NCBI RefSeq assembly: GCF_010183535.1
Contig: NC_071333.1
Location: forward strand, 1,674,001 to 1,738,000
Length of the DNA: 64,000 bases
Source: Caenorhabditis remanei
Lineage: Eukaryota > Nematoda > Chromadorea > Rhabditida > Rhabditidae
Reading direction: 5' to 3'
Part shown: positions 45,985 to 57,566 of the stretch, in pieces
Layout of the letters: each line of letters begins with the position of its first letter
How positions within the stretch are numbered: the first letter of the stretch is position 1
Program-made: the position numbers and the translations under genes
Notes under the pieces: model-generated
Told to the model about the DNA's origin: nothing
Databases searched by the model: none
The model's input: only the letters and a program-made list of their open reading frames with translations

Positions 45985-47860
45985 CTGTAAAACGACCGTT
46001 GAAAAAAGTTAACAGGTGGAAAAAATGTGGTAAGAATACGATAATTTGTATGTGAATTGTGAATTGAGAGAGCATGGAAAACCTGAATAATTAATTCAGT
46101 TAATTTTTTTTTATCAGAGTTGGGTAATCCAAAAAAAAGTTTTTCGAAATTTTCATTAAAAATAATCAAAATTCTCTAAAATACTAGTACGCTTTGGTTT
46201 ACACCGATGGTCCAAAACATAATCGAAATTCGACTTTTTTGCATACAAAATTTCAAAATTTTCAAAATTTTCTCAAAAAATTTGAAATTTCTACGGTAGA
46301 CGGGATGCGGATTGGGCTGATCGGGCCTGGCTGTGAAAAGTTTGTTATTTGGTCCGGCCCGGCCTGGAATTTTTCAACCCTGATTTGTTTTTGCCAAAAA
46401 TTGGCCTAAAGTCAATGAAGCAGTTATTTCGTCTTTTTTGAGTGGAATCTTTTCAAATTTCTATAAAAATGTGATGATTTTTGCCCTGACAAATTTTCTC
46501 AATGGCTTCCCTCAAAAAAATAGGAAAACCAAGAGAAAATCCCGACAAGTAGCAACGAAAAACAAAATAAATCGGCGCGAAGGTGTGTGAAACGAGAAAA
46601 ATTCCCCGGTCCGCAATGTCGCGTCAGTTCTGGTGCCTGCGGACTGCAAACCACACAAATACGACAAATGGTAGAAGTGAATAAATAAAGGAAAACAGAC
46701 TTTGGTTATTGGGAAGGAAGAAGAATTATGCCAATTCATTACGGTTATTCAATTAAGTCACTAATTATGCATGAAGAAAGAAGCGCAATTTGACTTTAAA
46801 AGAGGAACACGGAACGTCATGAAAAAACGGTGTTGCAAAAGAGTGTTTTCATCTGGCGCGCCTTTGAGCGGCCTGGAAATATCTCTGATGCGTTCAGAGC
46901 AACGTTTTTAGACACTGAATAACAAATTTTTGTTTAGTTTCGTCATTTACTTCCAATTTTTATTTGTTTCCAACACAAAACTGCAAAAAAATATGTTTTT
47001 AAAAGATAACAGCCAACAATTTGTCAATAAAAGAACGTTCTCTATTTTTATCAAGTGTTTTAAAACTTTGTACAATTTCCATACTGAGTAGGAATTTTAT
47101 TTCTAATTATAAGTAGTTCCAACCAAATCCTTAGTCAAAAAAGCTTCTGAAAGTTCCAAGTTATCGATTTTTGAAAAATTGTAAGTTTTTCAGCGATTAT
47201 TGTTAATAAATTATCATTAAACAAGGCATTTTTGTCTACATTCTTGATTTTTATTTAGTTTTTCAGTTTTCTTAACCAAAAAAATGCTCAAAACCTCTCT
47301 TTTGACTAGAATACTGGTGAAAAGTGGCAAAATTGTCGATTTTTTTCTTTTTCCATGAGTTTTCATGCAAAGGAAGTGATCTATCAAAATATAAACAGGT
47401 TTTTGCACATTTCTTTGATATTTCTCAAACTTCTTATCAATTTTCATCACAATACTGCTAAAGCCTCAGAGATCAGAGATTATGAGAGACACTGTGATTT
47501 AGTGGACAAGGAACATTTGTTATTGGAATAGTACTTAACTTTATCCAAACAGATATCTGTATTGGTGCAATGATTTAATTGGGAGGTCATTGTTCCTACG
47601 TTTTCGGAGAAATATTTACGTCCAGATCAAGGGTTTCAATCAGGGTTACTGTCATCCGAATCGCACTGGGGATAGCCCTTCACTAAGTTATACACACCAC
47701 AGCAACTGGAGGTACACTCCATAGCAACTGGAGGTCGTTTATAAAACAGCTGTATTTCAAATAAATTCATTTATCGAGAAATCTTTTCATATCACTCTAT
47801 TATCACAATCAACAGCTTTCTCCCATATTGCAGTGGGCAGTCTAAGAACTGATTGGAAAA
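45985..47860. other. Intergenic, no gene; GGCCCGG repeat
   Basis: 46290-46400 holds the GC-rich dispersed repeat (GGTCCGGCCCGGCCTGG). 46850-46910 has two CGCC/GCGTTC units of the minisatellite repeat. The rest is AT-rich without exon structure. It may hold the SAM gene's promoter. Confidence 0.45.
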
Positions 47861-47864
47861 AAAT

Positions 47865-48020
47865 AAGAATAAATCTCCAGACATCCAGCTGAATGGTCAA
47901 TTAATCGGTGTAACAACGGTACACAGAAAAACGATTTGACTGGCCGCTCAGCTAACAATCTTCAGGAGAAACTTACCTGTTAGATCAGATTTTTATAGAT
48001 TTTCAACTCATGGTAGAGAA
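47865..48020 (-). repeat. Inverted partner of the 12.2-kb dispersed repeat
   Basis: The reverse complement reads GATCTAACAGGTAAGTTTCT, then CAGTCAAATCGTTTTTCTGT and CTGGATGTCTGGAGATTT, matching 12211-12360. The A-box-like TAGCTGAGCGG is conserved with changes. Confidence 0.55.
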
Positions 48021-48179
48021 TAGCGTAATAACAGTAGAGAATATAGAATCTTAAAAAAATTAATGCTTTAGAAAATCCATTAAGCATCAAAACTGGTGAA
48101 GCATTTGGCGAGGCTTTGGGAACTGTTGTGGTAGACGACGTAGATCATTGTGATGCCAAATTTTTCGTAATTATATCAC

Positions 48180-48720
48180 GCAGGTGAACGAAAGCAGCAC
48201 CATCAATCTTTACGATTTCTGAAAATTTGTTATCAATAAACACAGAATTATTTTGATAAATAAAAAGATTGTTTAAGGGCTATTCATGGAAACTAGTGAC
48301 AAAGTAGCCAGAATTGTCGAATTATGCTCAGAAATCGTCTTCTGGCATACCTTTGGCCCGTTTTTAGTGATTTTCATAGCTAACGTAGCGCACCTTTTTG
48401 CGTTTTGAATTTGGAAAGCGGTCTGAGGAGTCTTTAGAAAAATTGTTGTAGTATCTGGCGTACCTTTGACGCGTTTTGACGACTGTAGTGCTGCCTGGAA
48501 CACGTTCAACACATTTTCAGTCTTCAAAACTTTCTAGGACACCGTAAACGCACATTGATAGTTCTGAAACGATCAAACGTGTGGTTCAAGCGTTCCAAAG
48601 CTTTCTTAGACTTTTTTTTCTGTTTTTTTGATCTGCTTCAGACGCATTGTGAATGTTTATACGCATTTTCTCAATCTCAAAAACTCTATAAAACACTTTC
48701 GACGCGGTAGTTTTGATTTT
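48180..48720. repeat. CCAGA/GCGTCAAA minisatellite-like units
   Basis: Several minus-oriented units (GCATACCTTTGGCCCGTTTT, CTGGCGTACCTTTGACGCGT, GGAACACGTTCAACAC). No coding potential. Confidence 0.55.
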
Positions 48721-48828
48721 AAACGGTATGTTGTTTTTTAACCTGTTTCATGAACAATTTTCACCCATTTAGACTATAAAAACTTACGGTATCCTAAAAG
48801 TTGCGCAATCCAACTATAATTGTTTGGC

Positions 48829-49380
48829 CTATTCTTCCATTTTTTCGTAATAGCTGTAAGCCAGGTGACGAACTAGCATTCTTTTCATCGGCTTTCCACC
48901 ATTCCGAATTCCAGAACCTGCGACATTAGGAGACTTCGTAGAATCAGATGTGGATGACTCCTGCTCCAGCTCTTTCAATTTTTTCTGGAATTCCTCCACT
49001 CCAGAAGACTCTCCGGGCTCCAAAGTGAATTCTCCAAAATTTGCTCGATTTTCCTTCTTATCACTCTTCTTCCTCTTTCATCTGAACACTTTCTCGCGGA
49101 TCGTATTCTCATCGGATCCCAAAAATTCCTGGTTCATCGGTTTCACTAACGTCTTCATAGCCTGAATCTCGTTAGCAGTGGATCCACCGACGGCGGCGAT
49201 GTTCGATTTGAATCCAGTGTAAGGGGGACGACTATTGACGATTTGCCCTGAAAATAAGGATTTGGAGTTGAAAAATGAGTATTTTCTAATTGGGAATGGG
49301 TTTCCAAATAAAAACCAACTTGTTGTGCATCTTCTAATGAATTTCAGAACCACTGGTGCTTCTTCAACGCGTTTTGTCAT
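48829..49380 (-). pseudogene. Two-exon gene interrupted by one in-frame TGA, unknown family
   Basis: Exon 1 is 49380-49320 (MTKRVEEAPVVLKFIRRCTT) and exon 2 starts at 49247, joined by a 72-nt GT-AG intron. The frame reads QIVNSRPPYTGFKSN, then GGSTANEIQAMKTLVKPMNQ, to a TGA at 49080-49078. It then stays open for 82 more codons with clear protein character (NRANFGEFTLEPGESSG, VEEFQKKLKELEQESS, GGKPMKRMLVRHLAYSYYEK) to TAG at 48829. Read through, the product would be ~159 aa. A single TGA in an otherwise intact frame suggests recent inactivation, a sequence error, or readthrough. The upstream frame is also open, so the start is uncertain. Family not recognised. Confidence 0.5.
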
Positions 49381-50039
49381 AATAGATAGGTAAGATGAGG
49401 TAAGATAAGCCATCTGATGGAGGAAGTTCACTATTATTAGGCCGCTTTGGAAGGCCTTTTTCTCAAAAATGACGGACCAGAAAAATGCGAATTTGGCAAA
49501 GTCGCTCGAAATAGTTGCTAATGGAGAGATAAGATTTGAAAATAAAAAAGAAAGCAACTGTCTGGACCACCGGGATCTTTATCTTCATTTCAGCAACGTC
49601 AGAGAGAGAGAGAGAGAGCTTCCGCATAGTTTCCAGCTCAAACCCACTCTTTACTCATCATGGTTCTAAACATTTCTCATTTCTGGCGGAAAATGTTGAG
49701 TGGAACGTTGGAGTTTTACTTGACGTCATGGCAAAAGTCCCGTCGAGAATATCAGCAGTGCTTCCAACTTTAAAATGAGTTATGCTAACATCTTTATCTG
49801 TCCATCGTGGTAAGTCTTGCGTTGACGGAAATGATTGGGGCGTGACAGTAGATTGACAAAGTTGATGCGGCCTTTATCTTAGAAAAAGTTCCGATTTCTC
49901 TGTACATTTGACATTCACTGCTTGCAACAACTTTTCCTCCATAGATTTTTTCTGCAGAATTTTTCCGAGGATTCCATTTTTTTTTTTGTGAAATTAGCAA
50001 GCAAATTCCTTGTACCGACAAGTATTCTTTCTCTTCAGT

Positions 50040-50500
50040 ACTTTTTGGCTTCTTTGATATTCACTGAAGGTTACGGTTGTAGGAGGAGAAAATGGTGCTC
50101 CTCTCTCTCTCTTCTTCACATCTTGACGATCCCATTGTCCAATGCATGGTACGTAAGCGTTGGCAAGTACCATTCCTCCAAACTTAGCTAAGATGTTGGA
50201 CAGTCCGTCTCTCCCGATGGTGGCACTAACTTGTTCGAATCCCGGGGTGATTGTCAAGATAAGCTTAGCTTTGAGTCGCTTGTCAAGAGCTTGCTCGGCG
50301 ATAGAAGCCGCCCTGGACATACTTTCGTATGAGAAGTTGCTGCATGGAGACCTTAAAATCGAGTGGCCAAATATCTCCAAATTTGTCGATTGGAGAAGCA
50401 AGATCTGGAGTGAATGGTCCGTTGACGTGTGGGGTAAAAGTGTCGAGGTTGATGTCGATGGTTTGATGGTAACGAGCTCTGTCATCGGCGGTAAGGACGT
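50040..50500 (-). pseudogene. Mitochondrial aconitase (aco-2-like) pseudogene fragment
   Basis: Minus-strand translation in successive frames gives aconitase motifs: [20 protein letters not shown], then WPLDFKV, then after a frameshift [40 protein letters not shown], and [20 protein letters not shown] followed by DVKK and, after another shift, [10 protein letters not shown] and a stop. In functional aconitase this stretch carries the GSCTN and [13 protein letters not shown] cysteines that hold the 4Fe-4S cluster. Here ANAC has become ANAY and the GSCTN region is disrupted, so no active enzyme is possible. The preserved part is intronless, and the 5' and 3' thirds of the enzyme are absent. A retrocopy or partial duplication of the citrate/isocitrate-converting TCA enzyme gene. 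Confidence 0.85.
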
Positions 50501-50679
50501 AACTAGCAAAAAGGAGTGAGCGAGCTCTTTTATCATCAGAATGTGAGCCGCTGGCGGCCCGAGTGTGTCACTGTTCTAAAACAGAACATTGTGTTTTTAG
50601 ACATTTTTACATTTTCAACTAACCAATAAGTTAACAACAACTTTTTCGAGGTGATCTCCGCATATTCAACTAGTTGTGG

Positions 50680-51290
50680 GCAGTTTCCATAAGCAATTCG
50701 GGCTTTACATCAGCAGGCAGCTTTTCCATCAACAGACCATTCAATTCTTCAACAAATCCAGTTTGTGATAAAACGGAAGAGTCAGGTGTGCCATCGATCT
50801 ATCTAAAAAAAAACCAAATATATAACGATTTTATGCTTGTTAAGTTTCCGATGGTCATCCAAAAGTGGGAGTTGTTGCTTTTTTAACTAGAAGTAGCGAG
50901 TTTTTTCAAAAATTAGCTCATAATGAGCACTTTCTAGGTTTTCTGTAGAAATTGGGGAAAAACAAACTTACTCGTTGATAGGAAGCCATTTTATCCAGCG
51001 ATCTTTCCAATAGCAGCTCATTGAACCTGATACTGATCTTTTGAACAAATTATAAAGCTCTGAAAGAAGCTATTCATCAAATTTTATATGTTTGAAAGAA
51101 AACTCACTTTGAGCATTGAATTTTTGCCCAATCGCAGGTTTGATGGTCCACAAAAATTCTCTTGGCACAGTTGATTTGTTTTTCTGAAAAATACGATAAG
51201 TATATTGAGTAAATGGAAAAAATAATCACAAAAAGCAAAGAAAACCGAAAAAATAGCAAACTCCATTGTCACTACGTACAACATACCAAA
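50680..51290 (-). pseudogene. Exon-like segments of an unknown gene
   Basis: Minus-strand segments with splice sites: 51183-51108 (KNKSTVPREFLWTIKPAIGQ) joins in frame to 51059-50973 (LYNLFKRSVSGSMSCYWKDR, WIKWLPIN). The next coding-like block, about 50799-50674 (DGTPDSSVLSQTGFVEELNG, LLMEKLPADVKPELLMETA), does not join in frame. An upstream block near 51266 (MEFAIFSVFFAF) resembles a signal peptide. Protein-like segments with mismatched frames suggest a pseudogene or a model I could not complete. Confidence 0.35.
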
Positions 51291-51399
51291 CCTTACAAAA
51301 CTTAATGTAATAAGTTTGTGAGAGAAGAGAAAAGATAATAAGTTTCAAAATAAGACGAGCAATCTAATTTGAAGATGGAAATTAAAAAAAACACGGGAA

Positions 51400-51840
51400 A
51401 TGCCTCTAAATGCCTTTTTTTATGTTCTCTATTATTTCCTTCAATTGCATTGAAGTCACCCACTATTTCACTCTCACTCTTTTTCTCTGCCACTCTCTCC
51501 TTTTCTTCTCCTCATCGCGCGCACATTTCTTGGCAGCGTGCCAATTGTCTCTACTCGCCTCGCACTCTCTTTCGGCCAATGTCTTTGCACTCTCCTCTTC
51601 TTGCCTACTATTTCTACTGCCCCCGTCTTCTTTCTACCCAACACAGGGCGTCTTTTGGAGGCCGGCGGGATTGCTGGTGTTTCTTGGCATCATGCCAAGT
51701 AGACGACGACGACTAGCGAGGCGATGCGAGTGGAGGCGAGGAGAGGAGAGAAGAGAGTACAATGAAGGGAAAAGAAAGGGTACATTTTTATTCCAAAGAG
51801 ACGAAAGGGATTTTTGAAAAGGGGGAAAAAGAACAAGTAC
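51400..51840. other. CT-rich then GA-rich region, no supported gene
   Basis: 51460-51640 is a CT-rich stretch with CACTCTCTC words. 51700-51790 is GA-rich (GGAGGCGAGGAGAGGAGAG). Between them CTTGGCATCATGCCAAG is a perfect small hairpin. ORFs here overlap in several frames and are low complexity. It may be a promoter region. Confidence 0.4.
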
Positions 51841-52274
51841 AAATTCAAACATTATAATGATAAAAATTTACAAAAAATAAAAAATTACAGAGATAAAGAA
51901 AGTGAGATTGATTTTGAGGGAACTGAAATCAAATAAAGTTTTGTGTAGAAAAAGAAGTTGTTATTTTATAAAATTGTTGGAAGTTTTGTGTTTGGCATGT
52001 AGTAATACAATCGATAAAGCATATTAACTTCATATTTTCGCTGTTTGTTGTATTTTATCAAAATAAAACTCACTCACGTCTAACTTCCGAGTTTACTTCC
52101 ATTCAATTTTGTTCATCGAATGTTGGGAAAACTTGGGGTCAGTGAGTTCATAACATTGATTATTACTGTTGACACCATCTGAGCTTACTTAGATTTAACA
52201 TTACGCTGAATCTGTTGAGAATAATGTGGAAAATATTTATGTAACACTTTTATCTTGATGAAAGCCCTTCATTA

Positions 52275-52721
52275 CAGTACCGGCCGAAAGGTTGTAAACT
52301 TGTTATCAGATGAAATTGTCCAACTTCGAGAGCGTGTCATGGTAACACTAATTGTCCCATCAACTAGACTTTTAACGAATCATAAAGAGCAGGAGTAGAG
52401 CTTCATTTTTGTAGTTGACAACTTTTTTGTACGGATATTTCCTTTAAAGTTAAGGTCATTTTAAGAAGACAGCTCAAAAATTGCACTATTTAACACTGAA
52501 ATTGGTTGATTTGAGGGATAAATCACTTTGTCAATACGTAACTTGACAGGGAGTGTCCGTACAAAAAAGTTGTCAACTACAAAAATGAAGCTTCACCTTT
52601 GCTCTGTATAATTCAATAAAAATCTGCTTCATGGGACCATCAGTATTACCATGACACACTTTCAAAGTTGGACAATATCAACTGAAAACGGCCAAAGTTT
52701 ACAACCTTTTGATCGGTACTG
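52275..52721. mobile_element. CAGTACCG-family Tc1/mariner MITE, 447 bp
   Basis: Ends CAGTACCGGCCGAAAGGTTG and the inverse (CAACCTTTTGATCGGTACTG) with flanking TA (52273-52274 and 52722-52723). The element is almost wholly palindromic, with inner GTAGTTGACAACTTTTTTGT facing ACAAAAAAGTTGTCAACTAC. No coding capacity. The CAGT...GGCC start and TA target fit the Tc1 group. Confidence 0.8.
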
Positions 52722-52723
52722 TA

Positions 52724-53735
52724 ATTTAGCTTTTCCATTGAGATGAGAGTAATACATAGATATTTTCCATAGTTTTTTCACTAGTTTTGTGAACTTCGAT
52801 ACATTTTTCGACACAAAATACACGTTTTACAGATGTTTGAAGTTCACAACTCCATATCAAAGTACTATCAAACTTTGACAGCTCGGAATAAGTCAAGAAT
52901 ATAGGCCCGTTGGTCAAAAAATAAACATCAAGACTGTTTTCAATTGAAAACTATCATAAACACTAATTACACACTCTATTTTTGATACAGCGGCCATGGA
53001 ACTAAAAATATGCGATTTCTCGAGTTTTCGTGTTTTTCGAAAGTTTTGAATAAAACTTGCGAAATATAATTTTTCACCTAGAATGTTGATTAAATAGAAC
53101 AAATACTGCACAGTAAATGTTTTCCCAAAGTTTCAGGTCAATCTGACCAATTTGAAAAAAGTTAGGACCGAAAATCTCTAGCGGAATAAGATGAGATTTT
53201 TTGTCCCTAGTCAAGAAAAACACGTAAATCTAAGTTCTGAATAGAATGTTGCATTTTCTGAAAATCAAAGAAAAAAATGTAAGAACGTACAACAATCACT
53301 CAAAGAAATTGGAAATTTGGCACCGAAAACTTTCATAAGATTTCCATAGATTAATCGGCTCTAAAGCTATCTGGTGAACCTTTGACGCGCCTGGTAATTT
53401 GTAGGAAGGTCTGGAAGGTCTATGACGCCATTTAATTTGACAGTTTCGAAGTTGAGACCTCTTATCAATGAAGAAAAGGACTAAAACTCGATTTTTGTTG
53501 TTTTACAAGATCATACTCCTTTTTTCAATTATTTCCAACTAAAACCGCAAAACCTTCCTTAATTTTTCAATAAATTATCATTTAATTTTTAGAAAAATAT
53601 AAGTTTATGCAGTTTTGTAGAATTCCGTAAAACCTTTTTTTGAGTTTTTTGTATTGGGGAAACATATTTTTCTAAAGATCGAGCATTTCGGAGCAATCGA
53701 CCTTCTCAAAGTTGCTTGGCGTTTTTTTTTGCAAT
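52724..53735. other. No gene
   Basis: AT-rich spacer. A few minisatellite-like words at 53370-53440 (GGTGAACCTTTGACGCGCCT). No exon pattern. Confidence 0.4.
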
Positions 53736-54113
53736 GATATCACCACATGATACGAATACAATTATGATCCCAGTGTGTCTGCCTTCATTCATTGAACAAC
53801 TATTTAAAGTGTTCAAAATTTACATTAATATTTCAACTGAACAGCATTCAACTAACTACAGTTATGCCAACTTGCCAATTTAGTTTAGACAAAAACAGAA
53901 TTCAGTATCTATTTTCTTTTTTCCTTTTTAAAGATTTTTTTAAATTTCAGTATGACTGTAACGGCGAATTCTGGAAACACTAGAAAAGTCACGTTTATTT
54001 TGGTGGTTGAATCAGCTGATAACAGCAACGGCTCCAGCGTCTCAATTCGTTATCAAGAACCAAATCGATCTACCCGTGAGGAAATCGACCACATGATACA
54101 AATACAATTATAA
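53735..54113 (+). pseudogene. Truncated tandem copy of the 77-aa tail-anchored protein gene
   Basis: From CCACATGATACGAATACAATT onward this copy parallels the next one, with a ~70-bp gap in the upstream region. The ATG at 53952 opens MTVTANSGNTRKVTFILVVE and the frame matches the intact copy to STREEI. It then runs into the start of copy 2 and stops at 54111-54113 after 53 codons, losing the membrane segment. Tandem duplication junction inside the coding sequence. Confidence 0.7.
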
Positions 54114-54397
54114 TCCCACTGTGTCTACCTTCATTCATTGAACAAGTACTTATTGTCTTCAAAATTTACATTAATATTTCAATTGAACAGCTGTGATTTT
54201 TGAGATAAAATATTCTGCCAAACCAATTTTTGGGAAGAATATTTGTTTTCGAAAACATCCAGGTGTGTAATTTGTCTAATTCAACTAATTACAGTTATGC
54301 CGAGCCTACCACCGCCTTGCCAATTCAGTTTAGACAAAAACAGAATTCAGTCTCTATTTTCTTTTTTTCTTTTAAAATATTTTTAAAAAATTTCAGT

Positions 54398-54631
54398 ATG
54401 ACTGCCACGGCGAATTCTGGAAACACTAGAAAAGTCACGTTTATTTTGGTGGTTGAATCAGCCCAGGACAGCAACGGCTCTAGCGTCTCAATTCGTTATC
54501 AAGAACCAAATCGATCGACCCGTGAGGAAATCGAGTGGGAATTCAATGACAAGGCAATTATAGCCATACTCGTGTTTATAGCGGTGTCTTTGGTTATTTC
54601 ATTCATCATCACTTTTAATTCAGTTGACTAA
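54398..54631 (+). CDS. 77-aa tail-anchored membrane protein
   Basis: The ATG directly follows a TTTCAG acceptor (cis- or SL1 trans-splice site). The product is a polar N-terminal ~50 aa (MTATANSGNTRKVTFILVVE, then GSSVSIRYQEPNRSTREEIE) and a C-terminal hydrophobic segment (AIIAILVFIAVSLVISFIIT) with a short FNSVD tail. No signal peptide, so it should be tail-anchored with the N-terminus in the cytosol. An AATAAA lies at 54694-54699. Two broken copies flank it (53.7-54.1 and 57.57-57.95 kb), showing a recently duplicating sequence. No family is recognised. The upstream ATG at 54230 is in frame, but the intervening sequence reads as promoter plus polypyrimidine tract. Confidence 0.65.
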   Translation: MTATANSGNTRKVTFILVVESAQDSNGSSVSIRYQEPNRSTREEIEWEFNDKAIIAILVFIAVSLVISFIITFNSVD

Positions 54632-54775
54632 ATCATCATTTTTATCGTTTTCATCTGCAAAGAAATTCTTCGATAATTGTGTTTTATATAATAAATAAAA
54701 TATATAAGTAAAATATATCTCGGTTGTTATCATATCAACTTTCGACTTGCCTAAACTCACCAAGAGAAGTGAAAA

Positions 54776-55465
54776 GATTTTTTTTAAGCGCCTTTATCAC
54801 GTAGGGGGGGGGCGTGTCTCAGATGCCTGAATGAATTTTTGGCTCGTTCAAGCCTAATCCACCCAAACGCTCCAAACCCTGAACCCCGTCACTTACGTCG
54901 TTAAGGGCGCCTTAAAAATATCTGTTTACTACTGCCAACAGTTAAAAAACCAACAAAATAGATTATTCTCATCGTTAATTCAAATCGCTCTTTTCAGAGA
55001 AGACATTCCCACATACCACTCCCGTGTTTTTGTTTTCGAACAAAAATTGTGAATAATTACATGAGGGAAAAATTATAGACAAGAAAATTACAGACAAGCT
55101 CGAAAGCTAAACGTGTAATCTACACTGGTATCAGTGACTATGATAAAAAATTATTTATGCCTATAATTTTTCTTTCAATGACTGTAATTATAGGCAATTC
55201 TTGTTTGAAAACAAAAACACGGAAGTGGTGGGAATGTCTTTTCTGAAAAAAGCGAATTAGACTAAACAGTGGGGATAATCTAGTTTGTTGGGGTTTTTAA
55301 ATTATTGGTAGTAGTAAGCCAATATTTTTAAATCGTCCTTAACCGTAATAGGCATGGCTTAGGAATCTGTACCGTTTTAGACTAGTTCCAGCCTAATCCA
55401 CCCAAACACTCTAAACCCTAAACAACACTCTCTATGTGGTTAAGGGCGCTTTAAAATATCTATTT
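54776..55465. repeat. Nested palindrome flanked by two direct copies of a ~145-bp foldback element
   Basis: 54914-55080 and 55140-55335 are inverted arms (e.g. AGACATTCCCAC...CGTGTTTTTGTTTTCGAACA facing TGTTTGAAAACAAAAACACG...GTGGGAATGTCT). Outside them lie same-orientation copies sharing GCCTAATCCACCCAAAC.CTC and TTAAGGGCGC.TTAAAA, each with its own inverted ends. Probably nested MITEs. Confidence 0.6.
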
Positions 55466-56515
55466 TTGAGAACTTGAAATGCAGTCCCCGTGTTACTGCT
55501 TTGTTGCGTCATCAATGAACTATTCACTACGTTAAACGGTGGACCTAAAATAATTTCTTTGTGTAAAACAGTAAAAACCGTTTGAAGAGAGTTGACATCA
55601 ATGAATGCAAGACTATTAAAACTGAAACACCAAGATTGTACCCAATTTTAAATATTTTTAATAACTGTTGTTCCAGTTTTACTATAATTAAAAAGAACAG
55701 CTACCTGAACATGTAAAAGAATAAAATTATGGAAATTATGGAACAGTATCTAATTAATGTATCCTGGTCCCTCTTTCTTTCTTCAGGATACTCCTTTTTG
55801 ACAAATTTTCCATCCTTTTTACCCTATCTTATTCAGTCACTTACCATGGACACGTTTTTTTGTTTTTTGTGGTCCCCTACTTTATGCTTCTCTGCTCCGG
55901 AAACTAACAGATGGAGATCTACACGCATAGACAGATAGACAGACTTCTTAAAATCTATACTGACAAAAATGGATATTTCAACAGAAAAAACAGACAGTCT
56001 TTTGAAAATCTGGACACACAGATATTATAACAAAAGTGAAATTAAATTGATCTGTATGAACATTGACCTACCCTTCGAAGAAATGATCTCTTTTGGTTGG
56101 TTGTAGAAGTGTCAAAGTATAAAGGGAGCTGTCGTGTCTGTATTTTTGGTTCCTAAAATGGATCCAAAGAAATAAGGCATCTTCCATTGGATTCCGACTA
56201 CCCCATAGTTTTAGGAGAAAAACTCGAAAACGTTAGTTTGCAATTTTTTCTTACTTTTTCAAAATTTTGCTTTAGGAGAATGATGTATCTGTTGTCCAAT
56301 GCACAAATTGAAGATTTGGACGTAATTTTAAATAATTGAATCATCTGGAATTCCTTAATTGGTATCGGTCTTGATACATCGGTACTCACAAGGTATGTCG
56401 AAGTTGACAAACTCTGGAACCACTGGAATAGCCGGGCTCTTTTTGGTAGCCAAAGACTACAAAATTACTGTCATTATGATTTTGGCGTTGTTTGAACATA
56501 TCAGTTAGCAGCTTC
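55466..56515. other. No supported gene
   Basis: Several short ORFs without coding character. 55914-55940 has CAGATAGACAGAC simple sequence. No splice-linked exons were found. Confidence 0.4.
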
Positions 56516-56522
56516 GATAATT

Positions 56523-56696
56523 ATGGATAAACTGACACCTCACGCCATTGAATACCTTTGGGTAGGTTTTTCTGAAGAACATTCAAATTCTGATGAAGAA
56601 GAAGACGAAGAAGAAGGAAAGACGTTCAATTCGTACAGTGAGGGTAGTGAGGTAGATTTTCAAGATTACCAAGACGATTTTGAATTTCGTAGATAG
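56523..56696 (+). CDS. Possible 57-aa acidic small protein
   Basis: ATG to TAG with MDKLTPHAIEYLWVGFSEEH, an acidic run (DEEEDEEEG), then SYSEGSEVDFQDYQDDFEF. The composition is unusual for random AT-rich DNA, and GTTAGCAG just upstream could be a splice acceptor. No homology is recognised. It could be a 3' exon fragment. Confidence 0.35.
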   Translation: MDKLTPHAIEYLWVGFSEEHSNSDEEEDEEEGKTFNSYSEGSEVDFQDYQDDFEFRR

Positions 56697-57039
56697 TTTT
56701 TTATCTTTACAATTCAATATTTTATTCTTTACTTTTTATTGTAATATTTTCTGAACTTAGAAAAAAAATACAAAAAAACTATATATTGGAAGTAATATCT
56801 ATTGCTCTGTAATGAAATTGTTATTTAAAAAAAGGATAATTTTGAACTTGAATAGTGTACATTTGTGGATATAATCTTATTCACAGACTAAAAAAACGCT
56901 TTTTCTAAAATACTATTATGATGGATCGTTCCATTCATACATTTAACTCTGATTCATACTTTTTTTGGAAAGATTTCATCCTTTATTCTGTTATTTACCT
57001 GCTTTCTCACATTAGGGAGATAATTATTCGACCCGATTA

Positions 57040-57195
57040 TGGTTGGTAACACTAAAAACTCCCAAATGTCTGTTATACGCTGTAGAAAAGAACAGTATTT
57101 TGCGAGACAATCAGTTATACCGTATCACCCTCTCAATATTCTTCTTTTTCTGCAGAAAAATATCAAATTGTATATCTTACTACAGGGTACTGAAA
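57040..57195. mobile_element. Fragment of a CAGTACCG-family MITE
   Basis: Right end CAGGGTACTG and the inner GAGACAATCAGTTATACCGT / CACCCTCTCAA segment match the element in paralog A's intron. The left end is not recognisable. Confidence 0.45.
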
Positions 57196-57566
57196 TTGGA
57201 TACGTTTAGAAGAAAAACGAGAGATGATGCTAAGCATCGTTGGTGCTCGTTTGAGAACCCAGATGCTAATTAGAAGGGGAGAGATTAACGTAACGAGAGA
57301 GATGCGTGTCGGTCTGCTCAAAAACAGGCAGGTGGCAATTAGGTCATTGGCAACTGTCCATAATTAGAAACGGCTTATGACGAACCCAATTATGAGCGAA
57401 TAGAAAGGTAGATTAGTTTTTTAGATAGCAAAAATTAATGATGAAATGTTGGAGAAGCTGAAGCGATTCAGAAACAAATCATTGCGATCTTGAAGGCTGA
57501 TATCACAATATTTCAAAATAATGAACATGTTTAATTCTAGTCAAAAAGTCTAGTCAAAAATTGACT

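Noticed and set aside
49535..49778. Plus-strand ORFs near the GAGAGAGAGAGAG run at 49600
   Set aside because: Simple-sequence run with no splice or domain support. The coding signal is on the opposite strand nearby.
51369..51852. Overlapping ORFs of 72-135 aa on both strands
   Set aside because: CT/GA-rich low complexity keeps several frames open at once. No exon-intron pattern.
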